A stretch of 64,000 nt of DNA from Merluccius polli (GCA_030340625.1 JAOPHQ010004836.1:414001-478000), one strand, 5' to 3'; positions 42,723 through 55,596 are shown, numbered from the stretch's first letter. Numbers and translations: made by a program. The notes: a model not told the origin generated them from the sequence alone.

Positions 42723-42796
42723 CGGGGACCGACCCAAAAATGTGCATCGGCCCATTGGGCATTGCCCGGTATGCCCGATGGCCAGTCCAGCCCTGA
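42574..42796. mobile_element. Small MITE with poly-G inside MULE coding
   Basis: TGGACTGGGAACAAAATTCG at the left and CCAGTCCAGCCCTG at the right, with coding of the SWIM region resuming on both sides. Two long G runs lie inside (near 42626-42646 and 42692-42722). A related fragment starts near 35287. The target duplication is not clear. Confidence 0.6.
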
Positions 42797-45047
42797 TGGA
42801 GGGTATTGAAACACTGAAATAGGATCCCTTCATTGCATTACAAAACCCCTCACTAATGCTTCTGGGTTCCAAACTCACTGGTAGTAGAGTTGCAAAATGA
42901 ACACACACCTTGACTATTCATGACTCACACTTGAACTCCCGCTTCAGTCCTCCCGTTTGCTACATTGAGGAGTCGCCTGATGTAGTAAGCCTCCAGTCTG
43001 GTGCAAATTAAGTTGACCAGTTGGGTGACATTGTAAGCCTTCATCCTGTAAGGAAGTCAATAGAGAACAGAATGGTTTCGGAATTTGACTTGCACCTCTC
43101 GATAGAAGAAAATCTGAATCACGAAAAATTAAAAGATAAGAAGCATTGTTATAATACAGTATAATAATTGCAAGTAATGGTGTGTGTGTTTGTGTGTGAA
43201 TCACCTTCAATAAAGTTTTAAAGTTTTATACATTTGTATCCCTACCTGTGGAAGATGCTGTCTTTCAAGACCCTCATGGCACTTTCAACAAAATGATTTG
43301 TGTTTGTGTGTGTGTGTGTGCGATGGAAGGCCCGTGTGTAGACAGATAGTCCAGTCCTTGCGTTGGGCAAACACTGCCGTCAAATGGCCCCGGTACCGTT
43401 GGTGCTTCAGCACCGCTGGGTCCTGGAGAGCCTGGTGGTAGGAGGCCTCCAGCTCCTCTGGTGACATGGCATACACCATTTTTTTGAAGATATCCTGCAG
43501 CCACTGCCAGCCCCCCTTCGGTTCCTGTGATGAAAATTCAAGCAAAGAGATTTGCTGAGAGAACAGTTGGGGATTTTAAACCAATGTTAGAATTTAAACT
43601 GATTTAATATAATAAAACAATATGAATTCTTCTGACAAACCCCATGGTGACTGTCCTAGAGCCATCTCCACATGGCCTGGAGCACGTGAAAGACACAGGA
43701 GGGGAGTGGTCTGCGGAAACACATTCTGCAGTGCCTGTCGCAGGGCTTTGCAGTCATTGGTCATGACAACCTTTGGCCCTAGCTCTCCTCTTCCATAAAA
43801 AGCATCCCCTGGTAGTATAGACTGCAGCAACTTGAGTCCCACTGCAATGGTGTTTTGGGATTCAGATGTTGTGACTATGACAGCCGAATGGGTTAGCAGG
43901 AGTTATATTCGGCTATTCATTCGGTCACAGTTTCCTGACAGAAATGAACAAATGTTATTTAGCCATACAAGTTTTTAAAGGACAATTCCGGCACAAAATG
44001 AGACCATATGTTCATAACACATGTCCACCGAGTTGGACCGTTCTCTGGGATCAGTTTTCATTCTAGTCGAATGTAACCAAAGTTATCGAAAACCGCAAAT
44101 TATCTTATAACGCTAGCTGTGGGGGCAGCATATTTATGTAAAATAAATCGCAATTCTATACCACTAACAAAGCTCAAAATCGCACCACACTTCCACGGTA
44201 GCATGAGGGTCCCTACATGTAAAACGAAGCATTGAGAACTTTGTAAGTACAGACAGTTTAATAAAAAGAAAGTTTAGAAAGCCAGTACCTTCACGAAAAC
44301 AAGCGGGCGCCATCTTTGGAAAACAGTCGAGACCAGTCGAGCGACGATTGTTTCTTCTCTTCTCTATGCACACGCACTGTTCGCACTTCGCATACCTTCT
44401 ACTAGATTGCACACCTTCTGATTCATTGACATCTCATGTGTATGCCTCTTCCGGCTCATTACGTTGCACGGCGTTTGTCGCTCGATTTACAGTCGATTTA
44501 CCCTTGATCGATCAATTCACCATCATAGTGTTTGCCTCACCTAGATACACCATCTCTCTCTCACACACACCTCTGCACCACCACCACTACCATCCGTCTC
44601 TCACTCTCTCTCATCACAAAACTACCCGAAACTGCTAGGACTAATCTAAACACGATCTAAACAGGCTATGAAAATGTGAACTTGGAATATAACTTTGATG
44701 GCACATACTTATCACACTGTTTACTTACATAGTTTACTTCTGTTGGCGGTAAAGATGATCAAAACAGACTAGCTGTCAGCACACCATGAACGTGAGATGA
44801 CGTTTCACGGCCACCCCTTCTAGCCAATCAGAGGCGAAAAAGGCAGTACCTTCCCCTACCATCCTGGGAAAAAAAATATTGCTACCCGGACGTGGGTAAA
44901 TGTGTTATTGCTAACTTGACAGTGCCATGGTCTCATATCAATCAACCATCCCCGCGTGTCCAAAAGTGACACTAGAAGGGTACCTGCAGCATCACTTCTT
45001 GAAGCGTAGGGCCACTGACCGAGCTGCAGTTTTTGACGCATTGGGAA

Positions 45048-45318
45048 TGAGAACGTGTTGCTGGTTCACATGTTGTGGCGCTGCCCAAAAGAACATTGGG
45101 TTTTGCTTAACTATTCATGATTCAAACTATTATTGGCTCTGATGTCCCTTTCACTTCAGGCGTGTACATTTTGGGATACCCTACCGTGTTAACTTCCTCT
45201 GATGCAGATTGGGTCAAAACTGCCCTCATGCTGGGACAGAAACGTATTGTTATGAATTGAAAAGCCTCCTCTGCACATTCAGCATCTCTGTGGTTGATCC
45301 AGTTGGGTAAAGTAGCTG
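45048..45318 (+). pseudogene. L1-type ORF2, C-terminal end
   Basis: Contains VLHMLWRCPK (Cys-His region near the C-terminus of L1/Tx1 ORF2) and decayed sequence equivalent to GYPTVLTSSDADWVK and MNWKASS in another frame. It is the continuation of the LINE left of 36478. Confidence 0.7.
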
Positions 45319-45601
45319 CACTAGTAAATCTATCATTCAGGTTACTCAATAAGGTGCACTAGTAAATCTATCACTCAGGTTACTCAATAAGGTGCACTAG
45401 TAAATCTATCTTTTAGGTTACTCAATAAGTTGCACTAGAAAATCTATTATTCAGGTTACTCAATAAGGTGCACTAATACATCTATTATTCAGGTTAATCA
45501 ATAAGGTGCACTAATAAAACGCTTATTCAGGTTATTCAATAAGGTATACAAGTAAATCCTTCATTCAGGTTACTCAATAAGGTGCATTAGTAAATCTATA
45601 A
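45318..45601. repeat. 38-bp minisatellite, about 7.5 copies
   Basis: Unit GCACTAGTAAATCTATCATT followed by CAGGTTACTCAATAAGGT repeats at 45318, 45356, 45394, 45432 and on, with single-base changes. It begins where the L1-type coding ends. Confidence 0.95.
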
Positions 45602-47455
45602 ATAGGATTATGTGATAGGTGTGAGTGGAAATGTCTATAGAGGAAACTGTAGCTTGTAGCTGATAAAATGCCATTCATGGTGCACCATTGTTCTGTATTT
45701 AGTTTTATTTACTATTATCTAGTTTGTTATTTTGTTTTATTTGGATGAATTTATGTTAAATTATTTCTATATTTTCATGTCCTTTCTTACACAGCTATAT
45801 ACATTTTCTTTCCATTTACTGTATTTTACATGGCTACATTTATCTATAGTTCTAATTGTCATTCTTTGTTCAAGCTGAATGTCTATTGTTGTAATCATTA
45901 AAACTAAAAATGAATTGTAAAAAAAGGTGAATTGAGTGTAATTTGTTAGAAATGGCATAGCTATTAGTGAGTGAAATGCACTGTGAGAATATCTGTTCCG
46001 AGTTGACTGCATTTGCCTATGTATGAGCCAATTTAGACCCGACTAATTTCTGACCAATTAGGGCATGTCTTGCCTGATTGGTTTGTTGAATCCATCGTGT
46101 CTGTCAATCACAGGTGCGTGAAATGCAACACTTCTCAATGGTGGAGAAACGTAAGGAGGGAGGGAGCACAGAGGGAGGGGACTTTCTTTGGTTGTTTAGT
46201 TTCAAAATCTTGCTCTCTTCCATTATTTTCTGCTCTCGTTTTACAACTCTCAAATCTTACCTACAGCAGCTTTAAAGAGGGCCAACAACAGAATAATCTG
46301 AGGCCGATGAGGATTGGTTGCTAACATTTATCTTTTTACCAGTTTGTATCACTACTATTCCCCTGGGTGCTTAGATCCCTCATTTTAAAGCCAATGACAT
46401 ACAGGCTACACATGACATATTTTCAGCAAATAACGTGATTTACAAGTATTGACATATCCAAATAGTCTTTCTGTTTTCCATTTGGCAAGACACAACATCC
46501 CTCTGCAATAGCCAACCCACACACATGGGGTGGTCCAATTTCTATTTAAAGTCTAAGTTCAGAGGTATTCTGACCTCATTAAAAAGGTGGGGCCAGGGTG
46601 GGCACTGGGCAGCAGAGTACAAAATCTCAAACACTAGATGGTAGTACAAACATTCTTTTTAACTTATGTTTTGCTCTATGATATTGTTCAATATTATATT
46701 TCAACTCGGTGAAACATTTAATCTAGCATTGAATAATCTTTTAAAGGGTGTCACTGTCATCAGAATGTGAATATCCTAGTTATGCAGGATTCCACATTGT
46801 GGAATGGGAAATATATAGGGGCTACTGTGCCAATCATGTCGATAATATCGAAAATAGCACATTTCACATTTTCAATTTGTCATTGAAGGAATAATACATA
46901 TAATATTATAACTGCTTGACATTGTTCAAATGTGCCTATTGTTTCATCCCTAGTCCTTTTTTACTGTGAAGAACAGTATTTCAGTTTTCTGTAACTAACC
47001 TCAATTTCTGTAGATGACATGACAACAAGTGTCTTCGCCACAGCTAATATCTGATACTACCAAGTACCAGATATTAGTTCCATTTCCATAGGGAATGACA
47101 AATCGGGGGTTACTGTATCTCTTTGAATAACTGCAAATTAACCTTCTGCAATTAAAACCTGAGACTGAATTGTACATTGATATTAATCATCAACCATAGT
47201 ATGTAGTGGTTCTCAAACTTTTCATCAGCTAGGTGTCTACAGTGGCCAAAAGCAACTTGAAGCAGATCAAATATTACGTTCTGCAGCTGCATCTACAACT
47301 ACAGTGCTTAATATTCCCCCACATTATTTGTTATTGCAGCTGACTAAATTGTTTTATTTCAAATTAAAGGAAAACCATACCCCCTGTTTGAGCTAGTCCC
47401 CGCCCACCATAAGATTTTACCGACTTCTCGTAGACATTTTTCACATTATTCACCT

Positions 47456-47494
<39 letters not shown>

Positions 47495-47511
47495 CGGGGG
47501 CGGCAGGGGGG
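47456..47511. repeat. Poly-G tract
   Basis: About 39 uninterrupted G then G-rich sequence; prone to quadruplex formation and to assembly error. Confidence 0.9.
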
Positions 47512-47710
47512 TAACCCAAAGCAGCCAATAACATGCAAAAGCACATTTAACCTTACCTCGTAGATACCTCGGACGAATAAAAGACACAGACATACATTGT
47601 TTTTCCACTGAATGTTTACTTCTTTATCTTATACAGATATGATTTCTACCTATCAAAAGGTGATTTGAAACCAAAACATACACATACTTACTATTAAGAT
47701 GTACAATTAA

Positions 47711-47753
<43 letters not shown>
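47711..47753. repeat. (CA)n microsatellite
   Basis: About 21 CA units. Confidence 0.95.
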
Positions 47754-47754
<1 letters not shown>

Positions 47755-48704
47755 TATAACCACAAACACATTAACAGCTAAACACTACTTCATCCAAATT
47801 GTATCTAATGGCTATATGGTCTAAATATGATGCGGGAATCATAAATCACACTTTTATTTACCCTTATATTTTTGGCAATTTTTACCAGAAGTCATGTTTC
47901 TAAATAAATTATGACTAGATTAGTGACTACATCCATCAGAAATCTAGTGAAGTTAATGTATACTTCTCATTGTTCTCATGACAAAGTTGCATTTTCACTG
48001 CTTTTTCTGGATGGCCTTTACATTCTCATACATAAATACAAGTCTATATGTAAACCTGTGGTACTAACATACTTTTTTAGTATCATTTGTTAAAATTACT
48101 GAAACATCAAATAAATTACACAATACAATTTGGACTTAAGAGTTTAGTTTTACTGAATCTTACAAATGTTAAACATTTCTGAGAGTAGACATTTGCTGCT
48201 CATCTGCCCCAAGGACGAGATGTCTGCATACTGCTGCTACTGTGCAGCTGTAATATCAATAGATAATATTTTAAATAATACGTTTTATTTTGCAACTTTA
48301 CATTGTAGATGACCAAAGTGTCTAAATCCAAGAGAAATGTCCCTACGTGTATTAACTTGTTGTTAAGTTATTCTAAATATGTTAGTTTCCTCACCTGATA
48401 TATTTGGTGACAATGTCTTAGCTTGCATATTAGCTTACAAGCTAGCAGAAGTAGCCCTAATGTTTCACCATACTGTCAATCTGAACAACATTCTTTTTTA
48501 TCTATTTGAGATTGAGAGAAACCATCATGTGTCATAACAATACTCATTACTGCTCTGATGTCGGCCATTTTGTATTGACGATTGCCACAAAAAACAAGCT
48601 TCCCCACGATCTGGTTTAGGACACCTAATTGTGTCAATTTATAACAAACTTGATTCATTAATGCAACAGAGATTTAATACCTTGTAGACTACACAGATAA
48701 TACA

Positions 48705-48739
48705 TGCGCGCGCGCACGCGTGTGTGTGTGTGTGTGTAC
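48705..48739. repeat. (GC)n(GT)n tract
   Basis: Alternating purine-pyrimidine, GCGCGCGC then GTGTGTGT, able to adopt Z-DNA. Confidence 0.85.
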
Positions 48740-49429
48740 ACATCTAAGTGTGCTTTTTTGTTCTCTCTACTCATATTTTATTGGGCAAAAGATTACATTA
48801 CAGGAATATATTTTTACTTTAAATATTCAATTCGCCCTGTTGGCCACAATGGGAACTACATATCCCCAGACTACGTGGTTGAACACAAAATGGCTGACCG
48901 AACACTTTAAATGTGTGTTTAGTGTTTGTGCTAATATATATGCAATGTAAGCTTTCACACATTTCAGCTAAATATATATATATTTTTATATTTTATTATT
49001 TATTATTTATTTCAACTTTGCTTTGATAATTGAAAAATCAACTTAAGAAACAGCTTGGAAAATCTGTCCTAAATGGAATTTTGTTTTCTATAATGAACTT
49101 TTAACTTTAAGTGGCATACATTTTGGTGAGTTCTAGTGCTGTTGCTAGTATTCAATTCATATCCAATAGCAAAAGTAAAGATGCTTGTGCTTTTGGGAAT
49201 GTTAATGAAATACAGTATGTGTCAGGAGCCAATAAATTATGTGTGACCGAATGTGAATATTGTATGAGATAGACATAAACTGGCGCCTTTTCATTAGTTT
49301 CACAACAATGGTTCAGACTATTCTTAGTTAGGCTCCTCCCACTGAGTAGCTCCCTTCCCCCACATGCTTCACTTTAACAACGAGAAAAAAAAAAAACCCT
49401 CCCATACAATGCGACTTCACTTCGGCTTC

Positions 49430-50017
49430 AAGCTGATCCGTTGCTCAACCGTCGATGTTGGTGTTTCACATGTTTTTAGGCAAACGGTCCGTCCCTAAAT
49501 GTATACGTGTGTTATCCCCTTTAAGTTCATCCTGGTAAAATAGACGAACCGCGTCACTAAATGGACAATACTTACCCTTAATCAAACAACTCCAACACAG
49601 AGACCGTTTGATGACTCGTGTAGACTACCGCGAGGAGGTCTCAGTGTGACAGTTGGACCACGTCCCCGGTTGCTGTTCTATGCAGACTCTCCCAACCCCC
49701 TCCCCCGCTGCCCCACCGGGTTGGTTTTTTTTGCCCCTAAAGGAGGAGGAGTCTAGACCTGTGGCAGACCGAGAGCGGTAGCGAGGCAGTCTTGAACGCA
49801 CGCCGACACGTTTTTTTTTTGTTATGGTACCTCTTGCTAGTCTTGCCGGCAAACGCTAAATTACACCACCCGTATCAGCACGGTGTCGGTCCGTTACCAG
49901 CGGCGCGGTCGTGCTGAAGGTCTGGGGAGTGAGTGAGTGAGCGAGCGGGAAGCGGCGGATTTCAGTCAATGCAGCGGTAGAAATTCGCGGGAACGTTGCC
50001 GGGTAACCAAAAAATCG
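49430..50017 (+). promoter_or_regulatory. Putative promoter and non-coding first exon
   Basis: CpG dinucleotides are frequent here against a CpG-poor background. The stretch ends AAAAATCG followed by GTAAGT, a consensus donor at 50018. GAGTGAGTGAGTGAGCGAGCGG and GCGGCGGATTTC precede it. No long ORF starts in it, so it would be a 5' untranslated exon. The gene itself must lie to the right of the window or be non-coding. Exon start unknown. Confidence 0.45.
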
Positions 50018-52973
50018 GTAAGTAACCTATTGTCATGTTGTAGCGACACGTTCTCGCGTTGGCCGTTATCTTCAGCGAAAAGAAAATGTATTAGAAATGG
50101 CAATTCAATAAATAAATAGCCATTTAAATCCGCTTTTTAAATCCGATCTTGACATCGTGAGCTTTATCCTGGTTTTACCACTAGAGTGACCCCTGCAGGT
50201 AAGCGTCAGAAGCAGTATTCAAGGAAAGCAAGCTAATGTTTTCGGAGTAGCAGTTATCATTTAGCAACTAGCAAACAATATTATTGTTTTAATATATGTA
50301 ATAAATGACTTGTCAAGTGTTTATTGATTACGTTTTATAAACAATGGCCATTGTTTTCAGAACAATTATAGCTGATATATTCGTATTTCATCTATTATTT
50401 GCTAGGCATTAAATATTAAATTAAATGTAAGCAACATTTTATACATACATAAACACCCACACAGACACCATTGGTGAATGCTTAGTCTTACATAGCCAGA
50501 CATATCTCCACACTTTGTTTAAGTGCTGGAGAAAGGTCTGGCTGAACCCACTATCATTCTGGTATAGGGGAAAAAATGCTTTGTCTTGTTTGTCTTTCTT
50601 TAAACTAATGGACCCTTTTCACAGGTTGTCAATAGTAGGATAAAGTCACTTCCTGTTCCTGTAATTTCAACATGAGTTCTGTCGTAGCACCAGCATGGTC
50701 AATGTGTATTTACTTGACTAGTTGTATACTGATGCACTGCCATACCTAAATTGAACAGAACCACCTGTTTTTCCAATGTGAAAAGTGACCATTACAATCG
50801 TCTTGGGCAGCACTAAGCCCAGGATGCCGCAATGGTGCCCTTGCTAAATAGTGCCAGGGGAACTTGTTTTGGTGGAACATTTGTAGTGGGGAGGCGAGCC
50901 CTAGCATTGAAATGGCTAAATCCTCGCAAAAGAAAACGCCACATAAAACAGTAAAATCTTACAATTTTCAGTGTGTAGGTAGCTCTGGAGTTGTTGTCAC
51001 GTAGCGTAGGGACTTTGAAAACGGTAACACGCAGATAGCGAAAGGGTAGAATGCCGACCGTAATAGCTGCCCTGTGGCGACATCCGATGATTCAGGCATT
51101 AACCATTCGCTAGGAATGCTTAGTGAAGCACAGCAATGATTTTGAATTCTGTAGTACATCAATGCAAGTTGAGGCCAAAAACGTTGTTGTTGTGTTCTTA
51201 CATTTCTGTTGATTCTAATTCTTACCATTTTTAGTTGACACATTTACTATTTCATTCCAATACCTTCATTAAATGTAGATTTACATTTAGATCACCATAG
51301 TCTAAATAGTCCATAGCCTTAAAGTTGGACTTAATACTTTTATTAACCCCCACCATGACCTTAAATGGTAGACTCCTGCAGTAGGTTCCATGGACTTGCA
51401 TAGATCTAGGATGTGGGTGTGGCTTAATTTCTACACCATTGCAGCTGCAATGTGATGCAATTTCCTGTGATACATTCTGTTTTTATATGTACATTTTTTC
51501 TTTTGTCTATTTAAAGTCACAATCTGAGGATTTTTGAAGGGATACAGTATAGCAGAATAACAACATGCTCATGACATGTCGATTTGGGTTCCATTAGTTG
51601 ACTTAAAAGGGGAATCCACACACAATACCTTTCTGCTGGAAAAAAGTGTCTTACTTGGCTCCACCCAGTCATAGGTTCCTGTTGACTTAAAGTGGCAATC
51701 TCGAAGATTTCTGCTTCGTTCGCTTTTGCGGAAGCTATGGCAATAAGCGGTAATTACAGGTGTGTCACCACAGACACCCAGTTCGAAACATTCGTGATAC
51801 TGCAAATGCAAGGGATTTTATCAGTGGACCATAGGCTCGATCACTTGTGTGTTACCTAATTTGGCGATAAATAGTGACTTAACGTTTATTTACATGAACA
51901 TTTTTGAGATTATTACTTTAAGGTGCATTTAAGGTGCATTTTTTTCCACAGAACCGGTGTTGATGTTGCAGACCCTGATATTCACAACACGCATTGCAAC
52001 TATCCACTCAAAGCCATGGCACAACAGAACAGCGTCAAAACCCAGGGCCGATGTAGGTTGCAATGCTATCAAATATGGCAATGTTGGTACAGTAGCTAAA
52101 GGCATTCTCCAGCATTGGAAATAACCTTGTTTTGTTACTCGACTTAAATATCACTCAGTTCCTGTTTCTTTTGAATGTAGAAGTTTCTAAAGAATTTTGC
52201 ATCCGTTTTCTGTAGGCCCTGTGTCCATTTGGTAACATTGTCTGTTTGATTAACCCAGTGGCATGTACTAACCATTGACTATGTGGTTGTTAAGACATGA
52301 TCTCCAACAGCTAACAGAAGATCTGCGCTAACTGTAGCTTGTTAAGTGTTCATATACAGCCATAAAGAAAACAGGATTTTTCAACCTAATTTTTCTACCT
52401 AATATTTAGATTGGCATTTCAGTGGAAATCTTAAAAAAGGCTGAACATGTTGCATTGCACCATGGACGTTTGGGGTTGTCATGCATTTTCATTTACATTG
52501 TGAAAAGTCTAAACTCGATCCTACATGTCATTAATATAAGATTCAATGACTGCTCTCTAATTCAGTTGTCATGCCCCTGCTTCTGGCAGATTCTCAGCTT
52601 CTGGGTTGTTTTAGCATAAATTGAAGTGAGATTCAACCTGATCTGTTGACGCAACCCCTAATCTATTTCATGCTCATCTTAGGGTGGCAGACTGTATATT
52701 TCCTATTGGAAAAACACATAACATATGGGGTCATTTGTTGTCATTGAATCATTTAATAAAGGATGAAATTCAGTCGCACAGAGCTACTCCACTTACACAT
52801 GCAACCGAATGAGCAACAGAATCAGTTGCTGAATAGGGCAATGGGGCAAAATAACTCAACAAGCTTTTTTAGGTTACATAATGGGTTGTTGATAACTAAG
52901 GAGGCGGAGTCAAGCCTCTGTCTTTGGTGGAAAGACGTTCTGTTCGTGTCACGTGGAGCTGCGCCCAGTTGCA

Positions 52974-53054
52974 GCGGTGGCCATTTTGAGTTGCCGCATG
53001 CATGAAAAAAATCCATCTAGATGGGGGATGGGTGACATGTTGAAGCTAGCTAGT
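52974..53054 (+). repeat. Old, diverged module copy
   Basis: GCCATTTTGAGTTGC ... AGATGGGGGATGGGTG ... GAAGCTAGCTAG. It shares the G-rich centre and CTAGCTAG end with the later modules; GCCATTTTG also occurs in copies at 54466 and 55139. Confidence 0.4.
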
Positions 53055-53362
53055 GGATCTTTCATAGAAATAGGAAAAACATTCTCATCACTTATTATAT
53101 TACTATTTTTTTCTATGATAAAGGAAGTTACCAATGTAATCCTGTACTTGATAGTGAACAATTACATGATTGTGATTTACAATATAATACAAATAGTCTG
53201 TTGTGGATCAGGGTGACAATATCAGAGCTGAAATCCATTAGAGATGTTTCCATTAGCTGGGGTTTTGGCTTCTGTCTTGGAGCAGCAACGGTCTAAGTAA
53301 CAACGGATGTCTCTTTTGCCTGTTTGGCTCCTTTGCTGCTTAGAGGAAGCACCCCTCTGCTA

Positions 53363-53480
53363 AAATGGTATAGTCCATGCTCCGTCGTAAAACTCCAGAC
53401 TGTGTGACTGAGTGGGGGATGGGTATCCGCGCACTCTCTGTCAGTCTGTGGACTGCAAAACCTGGTGTGCTGCTAGCATG
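53363..53480 (+). repeat. Diverged module copy (C)
   Basis: AAATGGTATAGTCCATGC at the start, GTGGGGGATGGGTAT in the centre and TGTGCTGCTAGCATG at the end. Confidence 0.6.
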
Positions 53481-54465
53481 AGCTTGTGTGGACATCAAAC
53501 TCTAGTTCTTAGTCATTCCAGTGTGTACACAAAAGTAATCTTTTTTTGGAATGTTTCAGACACTTTACGCTTCCATTAACTTTTATACATTTAGCATGAT
53601 CTTTATATCCCCTCCATTTCAGGGAACCCAGGTTATATCAAATTCCCTTTTTTATATACATGCTACTGTTGTGATTCATTAGTAAGTAAACAGCCTAATA
53701 TAACGATTTCCCTGAGCTGCGCATGTCTGAAGAAAAACCACGTGCCTGCCTCAGATAGAAGCTTCTGGCTCATCCCCCTCCCTCCCTCCCTTTCCGAGTT
53801 CTCTCTGTTCGTCGCTGGTTAGCATATAAAAAACAGAAAATCTTGCATACCATTTCTGCTGAATAGAAAGTTATTATTCATTTCTGCAAATATTACCTTT
53901 GGGGGATTTTGAGTCATTTACCAGAATACATTTTATTTTACTTGTTTTTATTATATTGACTTATAAATATTTCCTCAAAATGTAGTAATATTTGTTACTT
54001 TGTTATATGTCGTTTATTGCCCACAGAAGCCCAGTAGTGTTCAGCGTCAGTAAAATTATTTTTTTTCACATAAAGGGAATATTTATTAATTATTGAATAT
54101 AACCTGGATATGGTTTCAAATAAAGATATACCTGTTGGCACTGACACAAGGGAATGGGGATTAGACATTCATGATAATGAATGTTCATGAATATAAATAA
54201 TTATGTCTTCATTACCTAAACATACAAGGCAGATGAAAAGGGGAATGTTCCTAACATCTTGATGTCAGGAGAAGGTATTGTACATAGGGTCATCTAATGC
54301 AATGTGAGTAGGACTGGCTACAGATTTTCTTTACTCTAGTGGAGTATTAACACAATTTTTTAAGATCTGCAAAAAATACTGCTACAGAACAGGTTTAATG
54401 ATGTGGCGGTAATGTAGCATGATGTATTAATGCCGCTTTGATTAGCTGGCAGTGCACAGCAAAGC

Positions 54466-54530
54466 AGGTTGCCATTTTGAGGTGCTGCATTGAGTCAAGA
54501 TGCAGACCGTGAGCAACGAGGGGATGGGAA
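54466..54530 (+). repeat. Old, diverged module copy
   Basis: GCCATTTTGAGGTGC followed by GAGGGGATGGGAAG. Confidence 0.35.
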
Positions 54531-55138
54531 GACTTCGCATTTAGCGCAGCTAGGCTTACCAGATCTAACAGTGGAGTGCAGGCTCCGTTTTCTCTGGTGT
54601 GCTCAGTCATTTTTATGAGGTTGTTTCTTAACAGTGACATTAATTCATCCGTGGATGCCAAGTACAAAGAAGCAATGCAACCTTGAATTGTTCTTTTTAC
54701 AACTACTGTTATTGATGTAGTATAAGATGCATCTCATGTCATGCATATCCTAGTTCACATATTGGGATTTTGCTTGGGGACTTGGAACAGCCCTCTGCAG
54801 CAAATGCCAGATGTAACCACTTCACTGCCTCCTGCGTACATACCCCATACTCAGAGCTTTAGTTTGATATTCAGGCAGAGCCACTATACTTCTTCGAATA
54901 GAAGTACACAATTGTTTGACTTGGTCACACAATTCATAGTGCGACAGAATCATGTGATAATAGCCTTTTGGTTACAGTAATTATGAGACTATTAAAAAAT
55001 GTAGGTTAAGTACTATAAAGTTTATCAATAGGCAAAGGTTTTGGAAATATTTACCTGTATGAAATAAATGGGCGAGCTTTTGCAAAGGATTTCAGCTTGA
55101 CTGATATGTGTTAAGTATGCAGTCTTCAGCAACATGGG

Positions 55139-55180
55139 TGGCCATTTTGGGTTTCAGTGTAGACTGAAGGGGGGATGGGC
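55139..55180 (+). repeat. Old, diverged module copy
   Basis: GGCCATTTTGGGTTTC followed by AGGGGGGATGGGC. Confidence 0.35.
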
Positions 55181-55596
55181 AAAGACGAACTGGCTGTATT
55201 TATAAACTAACTGCATAATCCATTACCAGATGAAGATAAAGGGATACAAATTACACACAAAAACTACTGCTATACTTCTTACAAACAATACATGTTACAA
55301 TTGTGTTTTTTACACATAACATCACATCAAAATAGATGCCCTCTCAGTCAGAATGGTTGATTCCATGAGCCGCACTAGACTGTGACTCTGAAAGGGATGG
55401 CTGGAGTGAAGTTTGCTCGTTTTGTGTGTTTTGTTGTGCGTTTTATATGAAGTTGTGTGAAGCAGAAAACTACTATACACTGTTTACATTACAGGAAGAA
55501 AATAATCAAAAACTAATTTGGCCTAATATGATTGAAAATGTACATTTTCTGAGGCAGACATTCTTTGTGTAATTCTACAAGAGGCCCACCTTTTGC

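Larger units (their letters stand above)
41436..43960 (-). pseudogene. MULE transposase with SWIM zinc finger, multi-exon and decayed
   Basis: From the right on the - strand: VGLKLLQSILPGDAFYGRGE and GPKVVMTNDCKALRQAL (catalytic-core Asp), with a frame change and a stop after LLC near 43680. Next come PKGGWQWLQDIFKKMVYAM and RYRGHLTAVFAQRKDW (43510-43320), NHFVESAMRVLKDSIFHR to a GT donor near 43245, and an exon 43050-42925 starting MKAYNVTQLVNLICTRLEAY. Then follow EPRSISEGFCNAMKGSYFS, a MITE insertion, and the SWIM finger CSCPAGSNGALCKHQHS near 42500-42540. The C-terminal exon is at 41888-41436, ending GRPPKRAWREHNYG. The GT repeat at 43293-43321 breaks coding. Not functional. Confidence 0.8.
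39926..44881 (-). mobile_element. Mutator-like (MULE) element with ~290-bp inverted ends
   Basis: Ends CGATATTTTTTTCCCC and the inverse of CAATATTTTTTTTCCC. Inverted homology continues for about 290 bp (39926-40212 against 44595-44881), broken by a TTA microsatellite on one side. CTACCCGGACG flanks it at 39915-39925 and 44882-44892, an 11-bp target copy. The - strand holds a decayed transposase with a SWIM zinc finger. Long inverted ends and 9-11-bp target copies are MULE traits. Confidence 0.85.
36479..45047. mobile_element. DNA transposon (TTCCCAATGCGTC ends) holding Harbinger and MULE insertions
   Basis: TTCCCAATGCGTCAAAAACT starts near 36482 and its inverse ends at 45047. The inverted ends continue for over 100 bp (GCAGCTCGGTCAGTGG...). 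Flanks TGAAAACG and TGAGAACG are a near-match 8-bp target copy. Without the nested elements it is about 1.5 kb (36479-37157, 39272-39925, 44893-45047) and encodes at most a short ORF. It lies inside the L1-type LINE, whose reading resumes on both sides. Confidence 0.7.
32960..45330 (+). mobile_element. L1/Tx1-type LINE, fragmented by nested insertions
   Basis: Pieces at 32960-33374, 34716-36478 and 45048-45330 follow one ORF2 in order: pre-RT linker, RT start, RT core, C-terminal region. An unidentified repeat-borne gene (33375-34715) and a DNA transposon (36479-45047) separate them. It has many stops and is long dead. Left and right ends are approximate; the 38-bp minisatellite at 45318-45601 may be its 3' tail. 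Confidence 0.8.
45602..49299. other. Gene-free DNA
   Basis: No ORF with recognisable content. A hAT-end-like word TGGTTCTCAAACTTTTC occurs at 47209-47225, and CCTACAGCAGCTTTAA near 46260 resembles the end of a dispersed fish repeat. Confidence 0.5.

Noticed and set aside
42418..42822. Proline- and glycine-rich ORFs on both strands
   Set aside because: Produced by poly-G/poly-C runs inside a MITE.
45318..45601. CRISPR-like regular repeats
   Set aside because: 38-bp units follow one another without spacers.
49625..49852. 75-codon - strand ORF near the CpG-rich region
   Set aside because: Arg-rich chance frame in GC-rich DNA; no conserved motif and opposite to the inferred exon.
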